A stretch of 64,000 nucleotides of DNA from Corynebacterium spheniscorum (lineage in GTDB: Bacteria > Actinomycetota > Actinomycetes > Mycobacteriales > Mycobacteriaceae), in NCBI RefSeq assembly GCF_900113445.1, contig NZ_FOPJ01000003.1:186001-250000 (forward strand). Direction: 5' to 3'. The position numbers and the translations under genes were made by a program. The notes below the pieces were generated by a model. The model had not been told where the DNA came from. It was given only the letters and a program-made list of their open reading frames with translations, and made no database searches. How positions within the stretch are numbered: position 1 is the first letter of the stretch; every line of letters begins with the position of its first letter. Below are positions 28,206-38,289 of the stretch, piece after piece.

Positions 28206-28249
28206 CGATTACTCCCCTTCAGGTAAGTGTGTGAAAACTGCGATTGAGC

Positions 28250-28915
28250 TCAGGCTACCGGGCGTGAACCGAGGATCGCGGTACCGACACGCACAACATC
28301 TGAGCCGGCCGCAATTGCCTCGTGCATATCCCCACTCATCCCCGCCGAAAGCTTCAGCGGTTGCTCCGTGGAGTACTCCTGGCATAGAGCATGTGCCCAC
28401 CGAAAAACTTCTGTGGCGTCGGTTCCCAGCGGTGGGACAACCATAAAACCGACGAGCTCGAGGTGCTCGCTTTCCCGGACCGCCGCGACCAGCTCGCCAA
28501 GATTTTCTTCGCTGCAGCCGCCCCGATTCGGGTCGCCATCAAAACTTAATTGGATATAACAGGGCAACGTATCGCCCTTCGTCCGAGTTCCCTCGGCATT
28601 GCGCATTCCGCGTTCCAACCCATGCACAATTTTCAGGGTGTCCACGGATTGCACACCCGCCGCCCAGCGCGCAATGGAGTTGCACTTCTTGGACTGAATC
28701 TGCCCAATCATCCACACATCCATTTGCGGGCAAGCAGCAGCTTTCTCGCGCGCTTCTTGCTCGCGATTCTCCCCCACTGCCCGCACCCCAAGCTCATAGA
28801 GCAGCTCCAGGTCCGAGGCAGGGTGGAATTTCGTCACCGGCAGGATCTCCACTCGATCCCCCACCGATCGCCGCACCGCCGCTAAATTGCTGCGCAATTC
28901 TTCTAGTCGAGCCAA
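28250..28915 (-). CDS. YggS family PLP-binding protein (PLP homeostasis protein)
   Basis: A 221-residue single-domain alanine-racemase-fold protein. The PLP lysine is in LPVTKFHPASD, and the conserved GENREQE segment is intact. SAGMSGDMHEAIAAGSDVVRVGTAILG near the end binds the phosphate. YggS family proteins maintain the PLP pool and affect amino-acid levels rather than catalysing a known reaction. The start overlaps the end of pgeF by 13 bases, and sepF follows 44 bases later, so all are likely in the ftsZ operon. Confidence 0.94.
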   Translation of the reverse strand: MARLEELRSNLAAVRRSVGDRVEILPVTKFHPASDLELLYELGVRAVGENREQEAREKAAACPQMDVWMIGQIQSKKCNSIARWAAGVQSVDTLKIVHGLERGMRNAEGTRTKGDTLPCYIQLSFDGDPNRGGCSEENLGELVAAVRESEHLELVGFMVVPPLGTDATEVFRWAHALCQEYSTEQPLKLSAGMSGDMHEAIAAGSDVVRVGTAILGSRPVA

Positions 28916-29616
28916 ATCACACCTGCCTGACGTCCCGTGGTTCCCTCACGCCGATAGGAGAAGAAATCCTCATCCTCAATGGTGCAGCGCGGGTCCGCAT
29001 CCACCGCGGTTACTCCCTTACTGAGGCATTGCCGAAGCAGGCCTGAGCGAATATCGAGACCGGGGGTTCCCTTCGCAGTTGTGCTGCGGCTACCAGGCAG
29101 GTGCGTTTCCACATCACTAGCCAAGTCACGGGGGACTTCGTACCTTTCACCGGATGCGGCGGGGCCCATCAGCACGTGGATGGCATGCGGCCTAGCTCCT
29201 AACTCCACCATTTTCTCAATGGTGTTGCGCAGGATCCCATTGCGTGCCCCCATGCGCCCAGCATGTACAGCGGCAATAACCCCTGCCTCATGATCACTGA
29301 GCAACACAGGCACGCAATCAGCCACGAGTACGCATAGCGCCAATCCTCGCTGGGTGGTCACCACAGCATCGGTTGCGGCAATGGGGTCTTCACTGGGGCC
29401 CTCCACCACCGTGACGGTGGGTGAATGGATTTGTTCCATCCACACAAAGCGCGAAGCCTCTAAGCCCAGCACTTGGGCGAGGCGTTCACGATTGGCCTTC
29501 ACATGGGCCGGGTCATCGCCCACACGATCAGCCAAATTGAAGGAGGCATAGGCCCCTTCCGATACCCCACCTTTGCGGGAGGTAAAAACCTTATGCACCG
29601 GGCGGCGTTCGCTCAC
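28903..29616 (-). CDS. pgeF: Peptidoglycan editing factor / polyphenol oxidase family protein
   Basis: A YfiH (multicopper polyphenol oxidorecuctase) family protein. The E. coli member removes wrongly incorporated L-serine in UDP-MurNAc and cleaves purine nucleosides, which fits its place beside division and cell-wall genes. Signatures include FTSRKGGVSEGAYASFNLADRVGDD, the zinc-binding CVLVADCVPVLL and AAVHAGRMGARNGIL. I set the start at the GTG at 29616, with AGGA six bases upstream, eight bases after the ftsZ stop. The open frame reaches 29646 but would overlap ftsZ. The enzyme reaction in corynebacteria is not established. Confidence 0.92.
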   Translation of the reverse strand: MSERRPVHKVFTSRKGGVSEGAYASFNLADRVGDDPAHVKANRERLAQVLGLEASRFVWMEQIHSPTVTVVEGPSEDPIAATDAVVTTQRGLALCVLVADCVPVLLSDHEAGVIAAVHAGRMGARNGILRNTIEKMVELGARPHAIHVLMGPAASGERYEVPRDLASDVETHLPGSRSTTAKGTPGLDIRSGLLRQCLSKGVTAVDADPRCTIEDEDFFSYRREGTTGRQAGVIWLD

Positions 29617-29623
29617 TGTGGTC

Positions 29624-30790
29624 CTAGCGTAGGAAGCTGGGGACATCTAGATCATCACCGCGGTCATCGCGGTCATAATCAAAGCTGTCATTGGCGTTGT
29701 TGGTGAAAAGCCCGCCGCGGGTCGGCTCATTGCGGTGGCGCGGGGCCTCTTCGCGAGTGAAGGAAGGACGCGGTTCTTCCTTCACCGGCTCAGCATCATT
29801 GTCGAAGATGGAGCTCTTCTTTTCTTCCTTGGCCTTGTTCTGTGCCTCGACATCAAAGCCGGTAGCAATGATGGTCACGCGAACCTCATCACCAAGGTTG
29901 TCATCAATGATGGTGCCCCAAATCAGGTTCACATCCGGGTCAGCCTTTTCAGCCACCAGGCTGGCCGCTTCATTAACTTCCATCAGGCCCAGGTCAGAGC
30001 CACCAGCGAAGCTCAGCAGCACGCCGCGGGCACCTTCCATGGTGGCCTCCAGTAGCGGCGAGTTAATGGCCTGCTCAGCAGCGCTGAGGCAACGGTTCTC
30101 ACCGGTTGCCCGGCCCACACCCATCAGTGCGGAACCAGCATCCGCCATCACGGCGCGAACATCCGCGAAGTCCACGTTCACCACACCAGCAGTGGTGATC
30201 AGGTTGGTAATGCCCTGCACACCATTGTGGAGCACTTCATCAGCGGCGCTGAAGGCGTCCATCATGGAGAGGTTCATATCGCCTAGCTGCAGCAGGCGAT
30301 CATTTGGAATAACGATGAGTGTGTCGCAGACTTCCTTCAGGGCTTGGATGCCCTCTTCGGCCTTGCGGGTGCGCTGAGCGCCTTCGAACTTGAAAGGCTT
30401 GGTAACAACACCAACGGTCAAAGCGCCCAGCTTCTTAGCGATGCTGGCCACCACCGGCGCAGCACCAGTACCAGTGCCACCACCTTCACCTGCGGTAACG
30501 AAGACCATGTCGGCACCCTGCAGGGTTTCTTCGATTTCCGACTTGTGGTCTTCTGCGGAGGTGCGGCCAACCTCGGGGTTGGCGCCAGCACCCAGTCCGC
30601 GGGTGGCTTCACGTCCAATATCGAGCTTCACGTCAGCTAGCGAGAACATGAGGGCCTGGGAGTCGGTGTTCACGGCGATGAACTCGACACCTTTAAGGCC
30701 CTCTTCGATCATCCGGTTCACGGCGTTGGCGCCACCGCCGCCGACGCCGACGACCTTGATGACGGCGAGATAGTTGGTCGAGGAGGTCAT
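29624..30790 (-). CDS. ftsZ: Cell division protein FtsZ
   Basis: The tubulin-like GTPase that forms the Z ring. The 388 residues contain the GTP-binding signature GGGTGTG (103-109) and the catalytic loop with [11 protein letters not shown]. The core ends near 315. A charged linker (about 320-375) leads to the C-terminal tail DLDVPSFLR, the SepF docking peptide. In most corynebacteria ftsQ lies directly upstream; here the 412-base gap and an opposite-strand HNH gene separate them, so ftsZ must use promoters in 30791-31202. No strong ribosome binding site is next to the ATG (AGGAAAGG is 15 bases away). Confidence 0.98.
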   Translation of the reverse strand: MTSSTNYLAVIKVVGVGGGGANAVNRMIEEGLKGVEFIAVNTDSQALMFSLADVKLDIGREATRGLGAGANPEVGRTSAEDHKSEIEETLQGADMVFVTAGEGGGTGTGAAPVVASIAKKLGALTVGVVTKPFKFEGAQRTRKAEEGIQALKEVCDTLIVIPNDRLLQLGDMNLSMMDAFSAADEVLHNGVQGITNLITTAGVVNVDFADVRAVMADAGSALMGVGRATGENRCLSAAEQAINSPLLEATMEGARGVLLSFAGGSDLGLMEVNEAASLVAEKADPDVNLIWGTIIDDNLGDEVRVTIIATGFDVEAQNKAKEEKKSSIFDNDAEPVKEEPRPSFTREEAPRHRNEPTRGGLFTNNANDSFDYDRDDRGDDLDVPSFLR

Positions 30791-31202
30791 GTTCTGGTGC
30801 TGGCCTTTCCTAGGAGGGGATATTCGCGAGGTTAAGAAATCTGATGCGCTGGGAATGGTTCCCGCGTGATGTATTCATCATTCTCGAAAAAAGCGGTTGA
30901 GTGTCGGACATTCGCGGGCGTGTCGATAGTCTCAACCTGCACTTTAGGGTTACGTAGCCCCCTCGCCAGCGCACTTTTCTCAGCCTCCCACCACTTTAGC
31001 GAATTCTCTCGAATACGCGTACGTAACCGACAACGCATCCCATATTTAGACGTCACCAATACCCCAATCGGTTCCCTAGTTTGACCAGCTACTTTAGCTT
31101 TATCGCTCTATCGAAACTAACTTCGAATCGCCGCTCAGGCGTGTTCTCAATGGCGTGTATGTTCTATCCCAATAGCAAAGACAGCGAAGAAAGTTTTAGA
31201 GC
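30791..31202. promoter_or_regulatory. ftsZ upstream region, divergent to the HNH gene
   Basis: This 412-base gap carries no convincing gene. It must hold the promoters of ftsZ (minus strand) and of the HNH gene (plus strand). A motif at 30930-30951 (CTCAACCTGCACTTTAGGG on the plus strand) resembles CTCAAC/CCTAAA-type conserved elements I associate with actinobacterial ftsZ leaders. A 75-codon minus-strand frame at 30832-31059 has neighbour-unlike codon use and I treat it as chance. No clear -10/-35 pair was fixed. Confidence 0.45.
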
Positions 31203-32444
31203 ATGAACACCCAAGAAACCCACCCCAACTCCGCACCCTCCGAAAAGCAAGAAGCCTGGCGAAGAGGCCCCATTCCCGAACACCCCTGGGAACATAACAA
31301 CCTCAATGACGTAAAACTCAATGCCTTTTGGGCTTCATCTGCTGCCCGACACCCGTTGAGCGCATGGATCCGCGAACGCAACCGCAATGACATCACAGTC
31401 TGGGAGCAGATCCTGCCTGACGAGGATGAGGACATTGATATGCACCACCTCCTCCAAACCTATGCCGCCTATGGCGCCTTCGGTATCGGCGATGTCCGCA
31501 CTCATCTTCATGCCGCCCTGCTGATGCGCGAGATGCCGCGCTTTAAGGAGCTGGCCTTAGACTTCGGCCACATCAACCAGGCGATGCTCGCGCATATCTA
31601 CCGCGAGCTTAGAGATGTACCCAAGGAAAAACTCGCTGAATTTGAAGAAGCCCTTATCGAGATGTTCTCGCCTTTTACCCAAGCCCAAGAGGTGCCGAGT
31701 AAACGCCGAGTCACCAATCGCCTCCGCCGCCTAAAGATCAGCGTCCTCGAATCCGATGAGGAAGAAGAAGAGATTGATCCGCCGGCGCGCTATCTCAAAA
31801 CCGCTGACACCCCGCGCGGCGGCACCGTACTCAAGATCGGCCTAGAAGCCGATGAAGCTCGAGAGGTCCTCGCTGCTATCGAGAGTGTCGCCAAACGAGA
31901 AGGCATTGAGCTTCCTGATGCTTTCTTGATGCTGATGCGACAACAAACCACAGCCACCACGATCCTCAATATCTACGGCCCGGATGCAGAATCCCCGGCA
32001 TGCCTTGAAGGCGATATCTGGTTGTGCAAAGCTCGCCGCCAATACTGGGCCCAGCGCGTGGATAAGGTGCGTGACCTACCTGAGCTGAAAGACTTCATGG
32101 TCGAAGGCCATGACCCCCGGGAAGGCCAGAAGGCGATCGTGCGTGGGCGTGATGCCCATTGCCGGGCCCCGGGCTGCACGGTCAAGGCCAGGTACTGCGA
32201 TATCGACCATGTCATTGAGTACGGACTTGGCGGCCCCACCACGGTGGGTAACCTGCAGGCCCTATGCCGCAAGCACCATAACCAAACGACCGATGGCCGC
32301 GTGCGGGTATTCATGGACCAGCATGGGCGCTGCTATTGGCACTACCCCGGCATGGAGGTTGTAGTGACAGTCCCCGAGGGGCCGCTCGCGGAAGTCAAAG
32401 ACGCGCACTGGGGCAAAAGCTGGAAGGACTGGTCAGCTCGCTAA
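31203..32444 (+). CDS. HNH endonuclease-domain protein, DUF222/13E12-like
   Basis: A 413-residue protein with an N-terminal helical region (about 1-290) of DUF222/13E12 type and a C-terminal HNH nuclease motif: CRAPGCTVKARYCDIDHVIEY, then GGPTTVGNLQALCRKHHNQTT. The zinc-site cysteines and the two histidines of the DH and HH pairs are intact. Such proteins occur in many copies in actinobacterial genomes and are often linked to mobile or repeat-borne genes; their target is not established. The gene lies opposite to its neighbours, between ftsZ and ftsQ, and its stop overlaps the ftsQ stop by four bases. The intact frame suggests it is functional. Confidence 0.88.
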   Translation: MNTQETHPNSAPSEKQEAWRRGPIPEHPWEHNNLNDVKLNAFWASSAARHPLSAWIRERNRNDITVWEQILPDEDEDIDMHHLLQTYAAYGAFGIGDVRTHLHAALLMREMPRFKELALDFGHINQAMLAHIYRELRDVPKEKLAEFEEALIEMFSPFTQAQEVPSKRRVTNRLRRLKISVLESDEEEEEIDPPARYLKTADTPRGGTVLKIGLEADEAREVLAAIESVAKREGIELPDAFLMLMRQQTTATTILNIYGPDAESPACLEGDIWLCKARRQYWAQRVDKVRDLPELKDFMVEGHDPREGQKAIVRGRDAHCRAPGCTVKARYCDIDHVIEYGLGGPTTVGNLQALCRKHHNQTTDGRVRVFMDQHGRCYWHYPGMEVVVTVPEGPLAEVKDAHWGKSWKDWSAR

Positions 32445-33091
32445 CGCACAGTGACCAAGGTGGGGTCTGAAATATCCCACTCCTGGCCCTCCTGGGAAAG
32501 CACTACTTTCAGTGCTCGGGCTTTGTCATGGTTATCTTCCGCTGCTCCCCAGCGGACGCGGCGACCATCATGAAGCTCCAGAACGATGTCCCGCGGGCTC
32601 GCCGCATCAATGCGGGCGACCAAAGGACGTTGATCCCCGAGGGATTTGGCGACCTCAACAATCTTCGCGAGGTCCGGCAGGCTACCTTGTGCTGCCCCGC
32701 TGACTTCCACCGTGCCCATAGGCGGTTCTGCGATCACAAAAGGCTGTCCGCTTTCATCCACCAAAGCGATGCCTTCCGGGCGTGCGATCCACACCAAAGG
32801 CGTGCGCTCTTCCACAGCAATGCGCACGGTACTCGGCAGCGAATACGTCGCCTTGACCTCCTTAACCCACGGCAACTCATAAACCTGGGTGGCGGCTTTG
32901 TTGTAGTCCAGGCGCAGCAGGTTCTCGCCTCCGCGGATACCACTAGCTTCGATGATCTCAGCTTCGGTGGTGTGTTCTTGGCCTTCGACCTCGAATTGGC
33001 GGACCGAAAAGAGCGGGGTGAACCACGCCACGGCCCCTAATACTGCGATGACGAGGACGGTGGCGAGGGTACCTAGGAACCAGCGTTTCAA
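32441..33091 (-). CDS. ftsQ: Cell division protein FtsQ
   Basis: FtsQ links the Z ring to the septal wall-synthesis proteins as part of the FtsQLB scaffold. It is a bitopic protein: short cytoplasmic N-terminus, one membrane helix ([20 protein letters not shown]), then a POTRA domain ([32 protein letters not shown]) and the beta domain. From the TTG at 33091 it is 216 residues; this TTG overlaps the murC stop and has GCAGGA at nine bases. A longer frame to 33133 would overlap murC by 46 bases. Its stop overlaps the HNH gene's stop by four bases, a convergent arrangement not expected in a standard dcw cluster. Confidence 0.9.
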   Translation of the reverse strand: MKRWFLGTLATVLVIAVLGAVAWFTPLFSVRQFEVEGQEHTTEAEIIEASGIRGGENLLRLDYNKAATQVYELPWVKEVKATYSLPSTVRIAVEERTPLVWIARPEGIALVDESGQPFVIAEPPMGTVEVSGAAQGSLPDLAKIVEVAKSLGDQRPLVARIDAASPRDIVLELHDGRRVRWGAAEDNHDKARALKVVLSQEGQEWDISDPTLVTVR

Positions 33092-34539
33092 CTTTGTGCA
33101 TCCTGCAGGTAGTGAAGAATCTCCGGGGCACACATGGTGACACTTCCGGCACCAATGGTCAGCACCAGATCATCCGGGCCAGCGAATTCCGCAACACGAG
33201 CGGGAACCGCGGAGAAATCGGGTTCGAACACGGTGCTATCGGGAAGCATGTACTGCGTAATGATGCGCGAATCCACACCTTCCACAGTCTTCTCCCGGGC
33301 ACCATAGATATCGAGCACCACCGCCGCATCCGCAAGGTTCAGGGCACGCGCAAAATCTTCCGCGAATTCCATGGTGCGGGAGTAGAGGTGCGGTTGGAAG
33401 GCTGCAATGACCTTGCCTTTGCCTAAGGCATCCACCTGTTCGCGGGCCGCGGTCAGCACCGCGGTGACCTCGGTGGGGTGGTGAGCGTAGTCGTCATAGA
33501 CCCGCACATTGGTATAGGGCCCCTCACCGTGCACCGTGCCGTGGTATTCGAAGCGGCGGCGCACGCCATTGAAGTCATTGATGCCGGTCACCAGCTTCTC
33601 CAGGTCCCCGCCAGCATGGTAGCCGGCCAAGAGCGCGGCAGTGGCGTTCAGGATCATGTGCGAACCAGGGATCTGCAGATCCACCTCGAGGGCGTGCTTA
33701 TCAATTACGATGGTGGCTTTGCGCCCCCAGGCCGTGGGCTCCTGCGCGGTAACCATGGCCCCACGGGGAACGGTGGGGTGCTCGGCACAGGCCACTGAGC
33801 TGCCATAGCCCATCACTGGGGCGCCAGTCTCAGCGAGGGACTCAGCCAAAGCAGCGGCGTGCGGATCATCCAGGCACACCAGGATCTTGCCATCTGCTGG
33901 CACCAGTGCAGCGAATTGTTCAAAGACGCGGAAGTACTTTTCTTCCGTTTCGAAGAAGTCCAGGTGGTCCGGCTCAATATTGGTAATTACCGCAATAGTG
34001 GGGCTATAGCCCAACAAGGAGGCATCGGATTCATCAGCCTCAGCCACAAAAGCATCCCCGGTGCCGTGGTGCGCATTCGTACCAGCACGGTTGAGGTTGC
34101 CACCAATAGCGAAGCTGGGGTCTAAGCCGGCGGCCTGCATTGCCACCACCGTCATGGAAGTGGTGGAGGTTTTGCCGTGGGTACCGGCAATCAGGATCTG
34201 CTGGGAGCCCTTCATCAGCTCAGCAAGCAGATCCGAGCGGCGAATCACCGGGATGCCGTTTTCCTTAGCGGCCACCAGCTCGGGGTTGTCCTGAGGAATA
34301 GCGGCAAAGGAGGTCACCACCACGGTGGGTAGTTCCCCAGCTAGCCGGAGGTTCTCCGCGGCATGCCCCAGGGCCACCTTGGCGCCCATGGAACGCAGGG
34401 CGCGTACCGGTCGCGAATCTTTGGCATCCGAGCCGGTAACAATGGCGGAGCGTTCTAAAAGGATGCGGGCTACGCCGGACATTCCGGCGCCACCGATGCC
34501 AACGAGGTGGACACGCGAGAAATTAATGGCTGTACTCAC
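33088..34539 (-). CDS. murC: UDP-N-acetylmuramate-L-alanine ligase
   Basis: Adds L-alanine to UDP-MurNAc in the cytoplasm, the first of the Mur ligase steps. The 483 residues contain an N-terminal Rossmann-like UDP-binding domain ([19 protein letters not shown]), the ATP-binding loop GTHGKTSTT (residues about 119-127), and the conserved EADESDAS segment. The C-terminal domain is complete. ftsQ follows with a TGA/TTG overlap and murG precedes by 30 bases, so all are in one transcript. Confidence 0.98.
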   Translation of the reverse strand: MSTAINFSRVHLVGIGGAGMSGVARILLERSAIVTGSDAKDSRPVRALRSMGAKVALGHAAENLRLAGELPTVVVTSFAAIPQDNPELVAAKENGIPVIRRSDLLAELMKGSQQILIAGTHGKTSTTSMTVVAMQAAGLDPSFAIGGNLNRAGTNAHHGTGDAFVAEADESDASLLGYSPTIAVITNIEPDHLDFFETEEKYFRVFEQFAALVPADGKILVCLDDPHAAALAESLAETGAPVMGYGSSVACAEHPTVPRGAMVTAQEPTAWGRKATIVIDKHALEVDLQIPGSHMILNATAALLAGYHAGGDLEKLVTGINDFNGVRRRFEYHGTVHGEGPYTNVRVYDDYAHHPTEVTAVLTAAREQVDALGKGKVIAAFQPHLYSRTMEFAEDFARALNLADAAVVLDIYGAREKTVEGVDSRIITQYMLPDSTVFEPDFSAVPARVAEFAGPDDLVLTIGAGSVTMCAPEILHYLQDAQS

Positions 34540-34569
34540 TTCCGGGGCTCCTGTGTGCGGGCGTTGTAG

Positions 34570-35655
34570 TTAGTGGTTAGCGCGGCGAACCGCGATGATC
34601 AAGCGTTCAGCGATATTATCCGCAACATGTCCAGCTCCGGTGCGATTCGCCGCATGGCGCATCGCATTGTAGGTAGCCACATTGCCTAGGATCTCATCAA
34701 CTTGGCGCACCATCGCCTCACCGCTGAGCTGTTTATCTTCCAGAATTCGGGCGGCCCCAGCATCCACAGCGGGGCCAGCGTTTAGGCCTTGTTCGCCATT
34801 GCCATGCGGCAAGGGCACATACACCGCAGGCACGCTAGCGGCAGTAACTTCGGCAACCGTCATGGCACCAGAGCGGCAGATGATCATATCCGCTACCCCA
34901 TAGGCTGCGGCCATGTCCTCGATATAGGGCACCGGCACATACCCTTCACGCGCCTTCGGTGCCTCATTCTTTTTGCCATAGGCATGCAGAACCTGGTAGC
35001 CGCGCTCCAGGATCTCATCAAGGCCCTCAGCTAAAGCCTCATTGAGGCTCTTCGCGCCCTGCGATCCACCGGTTACTAACAAGGTAGAGCGCTGTTCATC
35101 CAAGCCCCATAGTTCGTGGCCGCGCTCCCTAGCCTCCGGGTCATTGAGTTCCTTGCGGATCGGAATGCCCACCACTTCCCCATCCAACCCAGAATCGGGG
35201 ACTGCATTAAGCCCGGTGCCGCCAAGTTTTACACCCAACTTATTGGCCATCCCGGCCCGCGCATTGGCTTCATGCACAAAGAAGGGAATGCCGATCATGC
35301 GGGCAGCAAGATAAGCCGGGGCAGACACATAGCCACCGAACCCAATCAGCACATCAGCTTCAACTTCGGCCAGCACATCGCGGGCTTCCATCACTGCTTT
35401 GCGGATCTTCAGCGGCAACGTCGCAAGCTTCGGGGTGGGTTTGCGTGGGATCGGTACCGGTGAGATCAGTCGGAGGTCATAGCCGCGGGCGGGCACCACG
35501 GAGGTTTCTAATCCTCGGCTGGTGCCAAGCGCGGTGATTCGAACGTGGTCGCCTAAGCGATCGCGTAGTGCATCGGCTACGGCCATGGCGGGTTCGATAT
35601 GTCCGGCGGTTCCGCCACCTGCGAGGACTACGGACATCACTTTCGGCAAAGCCAC
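34570..35655 (-). CDS. murG: Lipid II synthase MurG (GlcNAc transferase)
   Basis: Transfers GlcNAc from UDP-GlcNAc to lipid I at the inner face of the membrane. The protein has GT28 signatures: the N-terminal loop VLAGGGTAGHIEPAMAVADAL and the UDP-binding DMIICRSGAMTVAEVTAASVPAVYVPLPH. I set the start at the GTG at 35655, nine bases after AAAGGAG; a GTG at 35661 sits too close to that site, and an ATG at 35637 is also possible. The start region overlaps or abuts the ftsW stop, so translation is likely coupled. Confidence 0.97.
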   Translation of the reverse strand: MALPKVMSVVLAGGGTAGHIEPAMAVADALRDRLGDHVRITALGTSRGLETSVVPARGYDLRLISPVPIPRKPTPKLATLPLKIRKAVMEARDVLAEVEADVLIGFGGYVSAPAYLAARMIGIPFFVHEANARAGMANKLGVKLGGTGLNAVPDSGLDGEVVGIPIRKELNDPEARERGHELWGLDEQRSTLLVTGGSQGAKSLNEALAEGLDEILERGYQVLHAYGKKNEAPKAREGYVPVPYIEDMAAAYGVADMIICRSGAMTVAEVTAASVPAVYVPLPHGNGEQGLNAGPAVDAGAARILEDKQLSGEAMVRQVDEILGNVATYNAMRHAANRTGAGHVADNIAERLIIAVRRANH

Positions 35656-35660
35656 GATCA

Positions 35661-36962
35661 CTATCTCCTTTGGTAGGAATGCGGGCGATATTTGACGCTA
35701 CCACTCGGGGCGGCCGGCGGGGCAGGCTCCTTCGCCTCAGCTTCCGGCTCCGGGATAAAGAGCAGCAGGTCGAAGGTGGGGCGACCATAACTTTGCATCG
35801 CGGACACCGCTTCGGGTTCATGGCGCGCAATATTGGCAAGAATGCCCATGGACCCCAAGGTAATAATCGCTGAGGTACCACCAGCAGAGATCATCGGCAG
35901 CTGGATACCGGTCACGGGCAGCAACCCAATCACATAGCCAATATTGATGAAGGCCTGTGACACCACACCAGCGGTAATAGTCGCCGCCATCAGCGATTGG
36001 AATTGATTAGCCGCCCGCAGCGCGGTGCGCAGCCCATAGATCCCCAGAATCAGGAAGAGGCAGATCACCAAGGCCCCACCCCAAAGCCCCAGCTCCTCAC
36101 CAATCACCGCGAAAATGAAGTCATTTTTCGCTTCCGGCAGGTAGAACCACTTGGCACGCGATTGCCCCAGCCCCACCCCGCCAGCGGAACCATCCGCCAG
36201 CGAAAGGAAGCCCTGGTAGGACTGGAAGGCTGCGCCCTGGGTGTCTTCGAAGTGCCCAAAAAGCGCATCCAGGTAAACGCTAATGCGGTGCGAACGGAAA
36301 CCATCTCCCATGCCCGCAATAATCACCAGCAGCAACCCGAGCCCAAAGAACACGGCCACCGCCAGCGTCGGAATGCCGGCGAAGAAGAGCAGCAGCCCCA
36401 CCATCAGGGCCACGTTCAGCGCCATACCCACGTCATGTTCCGCGAAGATCAAGGCGATCACCGCGAAAGCACCCACGCAGAAGGTCACCCAGGGTCGCAG
36501 GTCGCTATCCCCACTAAAGCGCGGGTTACGATCTGCCAGGTGGCTGGCACCCCAAATCGCCAGCGCAACCTTCGCAAACTCCGATGGCTGCAGGCGCAGC
36601 GGCCCCAGCACAATCCAGGATTGCGAACCCACCTCCGCTTTACCGGTACCAATCCCGGGGATCAGCACCAGAATCAGCAGGATAATCGCAATGAGCAGCC
36701 CCCATCCGGAGAGTTTCCGAATGGTTCGGGGCCGAATCTTCAGCGCCAGCCAAAAGGCCACCAGGCCGAGGAACACCAGGATCGCTTGGCGTCGCGCCGT
36801 CCCCCACACATTGGAGCCTTCAATAATGGACCAGGTCATAGAACTGGACATCACCATCACGATGCCCAGCGCGGTGAGCACAAACACGCAAATTCGGATC
36901 ACGAGGTAATCCAGCAGCGGTTTTTGGTGCACCCGCTTCCAGGTTTCCTTAATCCCGCGCAT
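35661..36962 (-). CDS. ftsW: SEDS family septal glycosyltransferase FtsW
   Basis: A polytopic SEDS peptidoglycan polymerase that works with FtsI at the septum. The 433 residues contain about ten membrane helices. Signatures include WVTFCVGAFAVIALIFAEHDVGMALNV and the C-terminal NIGYVIGLLPVTGIQLPMISAGGTS, which contains the conserved ligand loop. The extension after the last helix is about 70 residues and rich in proline and glutamate. The ATG at 36962 follows a perfect AGGAGG at five bases and lies inside the end of murD (14-base overlap), so it is a well supported start. Confidence 0.96.
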   Translation of the reverse strand: MRGIKETWKRVHQKPLLDYLVIRICVFVLTALGIVMVMSSSMTWSIIEGSNVWGTARRQAILVFLGLVAFWLALKIRPRTIRKLSGWGLLIAIILLILVLIPGIGTGKAEVGSQSWIVLGPLRLQPSEFAKVALAIWGASHLADRNPRFSGDSDLRPWVTFCVGAFAVIALIFAEHDVGMALNVALMVGLLLFFAGIPTLAVAVFFGLGLLLVIIAGMGDGFRSHRISVYLDALFGHFEDTQGAAFQSYQGFLSLADGSAGGVGLGQSRAKWFYLPEAKNDFIFAVIGEELGLWGGALVICLFLILGIYGLRTALRAANQFQSLMAATITAGVVSQAFINIGYVIGLLPVTGIQLPMISAGGTSAIITLGSMGILANIARHEPEAVSAMQSYGRPTFDLLLFIPEPEAEAKEPAPPAAPSGSVKYRPHSYQRR

Positions 36963-38277
36963 GCTCGCCTCCTAAGTGCTTCTTGATTGCGGCCGCGAAG
37001 ATATCTCCACGTTGCCCCATCCCCTCATACATGTCCAGCGATGCGGCGGCTGGGGCTAGCAAAATGGTGTCGCCGGGGCTCGCCCACTGTTTTGCTTGCT
37101 TTACGAGATCGTCCATGGCGGCGGCAGGGTCCGTTTCGGGAGTGCTGTACACCAAGGCTTCCGGCGCCTCTACGTCCATTACTTGCGAGATTATGTGGCG
37201 ATCCTGGCCGAGAATAAGCGCAGCTTTAATGTGGTCGCGGTGCGAGCGGATTAGTTCGGTAATATCCGCTCCCTTTAGTTGGCCACCAGCAACCCAAATA
37301 ATCGGGCCAAGGCCCTTCATGGCCGCATCCGTGGCATGCGGGTTGGTTGCTTTGGAATTATCGATAGCACGAATACCATCCCACTCCCCTACGACCTGCC
37401 CGCGGTGACCAGCCACATGGAAGGAGCTCAAGGCTTCTTGTATGGCCTGCGCGCTTACTCCTTGGGAACGCGCCATTGCCGCGGCAGCCAGAGCATCTAA
37501 TACCCCGGCGGGCCCAGCAGGTTCAATGCCTTCGGCACTAGCTAGTGGCGTATCACCTTCCATGAGTTGGCCTTGGGCCACGTGGTAGCGCGTCGCAGAG
37601 TCCAACCCGAAGCCAACCGCATCAATCCCAGCGCGGGTCAGCGCAGTACGCACATGCGGGTCATCGGTACCAGCAATGGCCACCGGCCCACGTAGCGCAC
37701 GCACCTTCGCATCCGCATAGGCCTGGAAGCCGCCATGCCAATCAATATGGTCTTCAGCAAGATTCAGCAACACCCCAGCATCTGGGGTCAGCGTAGGTGC
37801 CCAATGCAGCTGAAAACTGGAAAGCTCCGCGACCATCACATCAATGCGTTCTTCCGCAGCCAGCGCTTCGCCCACCGCTAAGCCAATATTCCCCACAGCT
37901 CGGGCGGCGAAACCACCGGCTTGCATCATTTTTTCCAGCATCGCGGTGGTGGTGGTTTTGCCATTTGTCCCAGTAACGACCAACCAACGCCGCTCGCGCC
38001 CAAAGACTTCCGCGCGATCCAAACGCCAAGCCAACTCCACATCCCCAATAACTGGGATGCCCCGGCGCACGCTCTCGGAAAGCAAAGGCGAATCGGGACG
38101 CCACCCAGGGGAAGTAACCACCATGTCATAGTTGTCCAGGTTCACCTGGTTGACGGGGATGGCGCCGTGCCCTGGTCGATCATCGGCGATGTCGACGCGG
38201 GCGTCGGTGGCGCGCAGCATGTGTAATGCCCCTAGCCCGGAGACTCCGGCACCGGCGACCAAGATGCGCTCTGACAT
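36949..38277 (-). CDS. murD: UDP-MurNAc-L-alanine:D-glutamate ligase
   Basis: Adds D-glutamate to UDP-MurNAc-L-Ala. The 442 residues start with a Rossmann-like VAGAGVSGLGALHML and contain the ATP-binding TGTNGKTTTTAML (about residues 102-114) and the AIDNSKATNPHAT loop of MurD near residue 310. The ATG at 38277 has AGGAGC at eight bases. The gene overlaps ftsW by 14 bases and follows mraY by 12, in the order expected of an actinobacterial dcw cluster. Confidence 0.98.
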   Translation of the reverse strand: MSERILVAGAGVSGLGALHMLRATDARVDIADDRPGHGAIPVNQVNLDNYDMVVTSPGWRPDSPLLSESVRRGIPVIGDVELAWRLDRAEVFGRERRWLVVTGTNGKTTTTAMLEKMMQAGGFAARAVGNIGLAVGEALAAEERIDVMVAELSSFQLHWAPTLTPDAGVLLNLAEDHIDWHGGFQAYADAKVRALRGPVAIAGTDDPHVRTALTRAGIDAVGFGLDSATRYHVAQGQLMEGDTPLASAEGIEPAGPAGVLDALAAAAMARSQGVSAQAIQEALSSFHVAGHRGQVVGEWDGIRAIDNSKATNPHATDAAMKGLGPIIWVAGGQLKGADITELIRSHRDHIKAALILGQDRHIISQVMDVEAPEALVYSTPETDPAAAMDDLVKQAKQWASPGDTILLAPAAASLDMYEGMGQRGDIFAAAIKKHLGGEHARD

Positions 38278-38289
38278 GGCTTTAAGCTC

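Noticed and set aside
30832..31059. Minus-strand 75-codon frame upstream of ftsZ
   Set aside because: Its third positions are less GC-biased than in neighbouring genes and the sequence shows no known family, so it is more likely leader sequence with ftsZ promoters.
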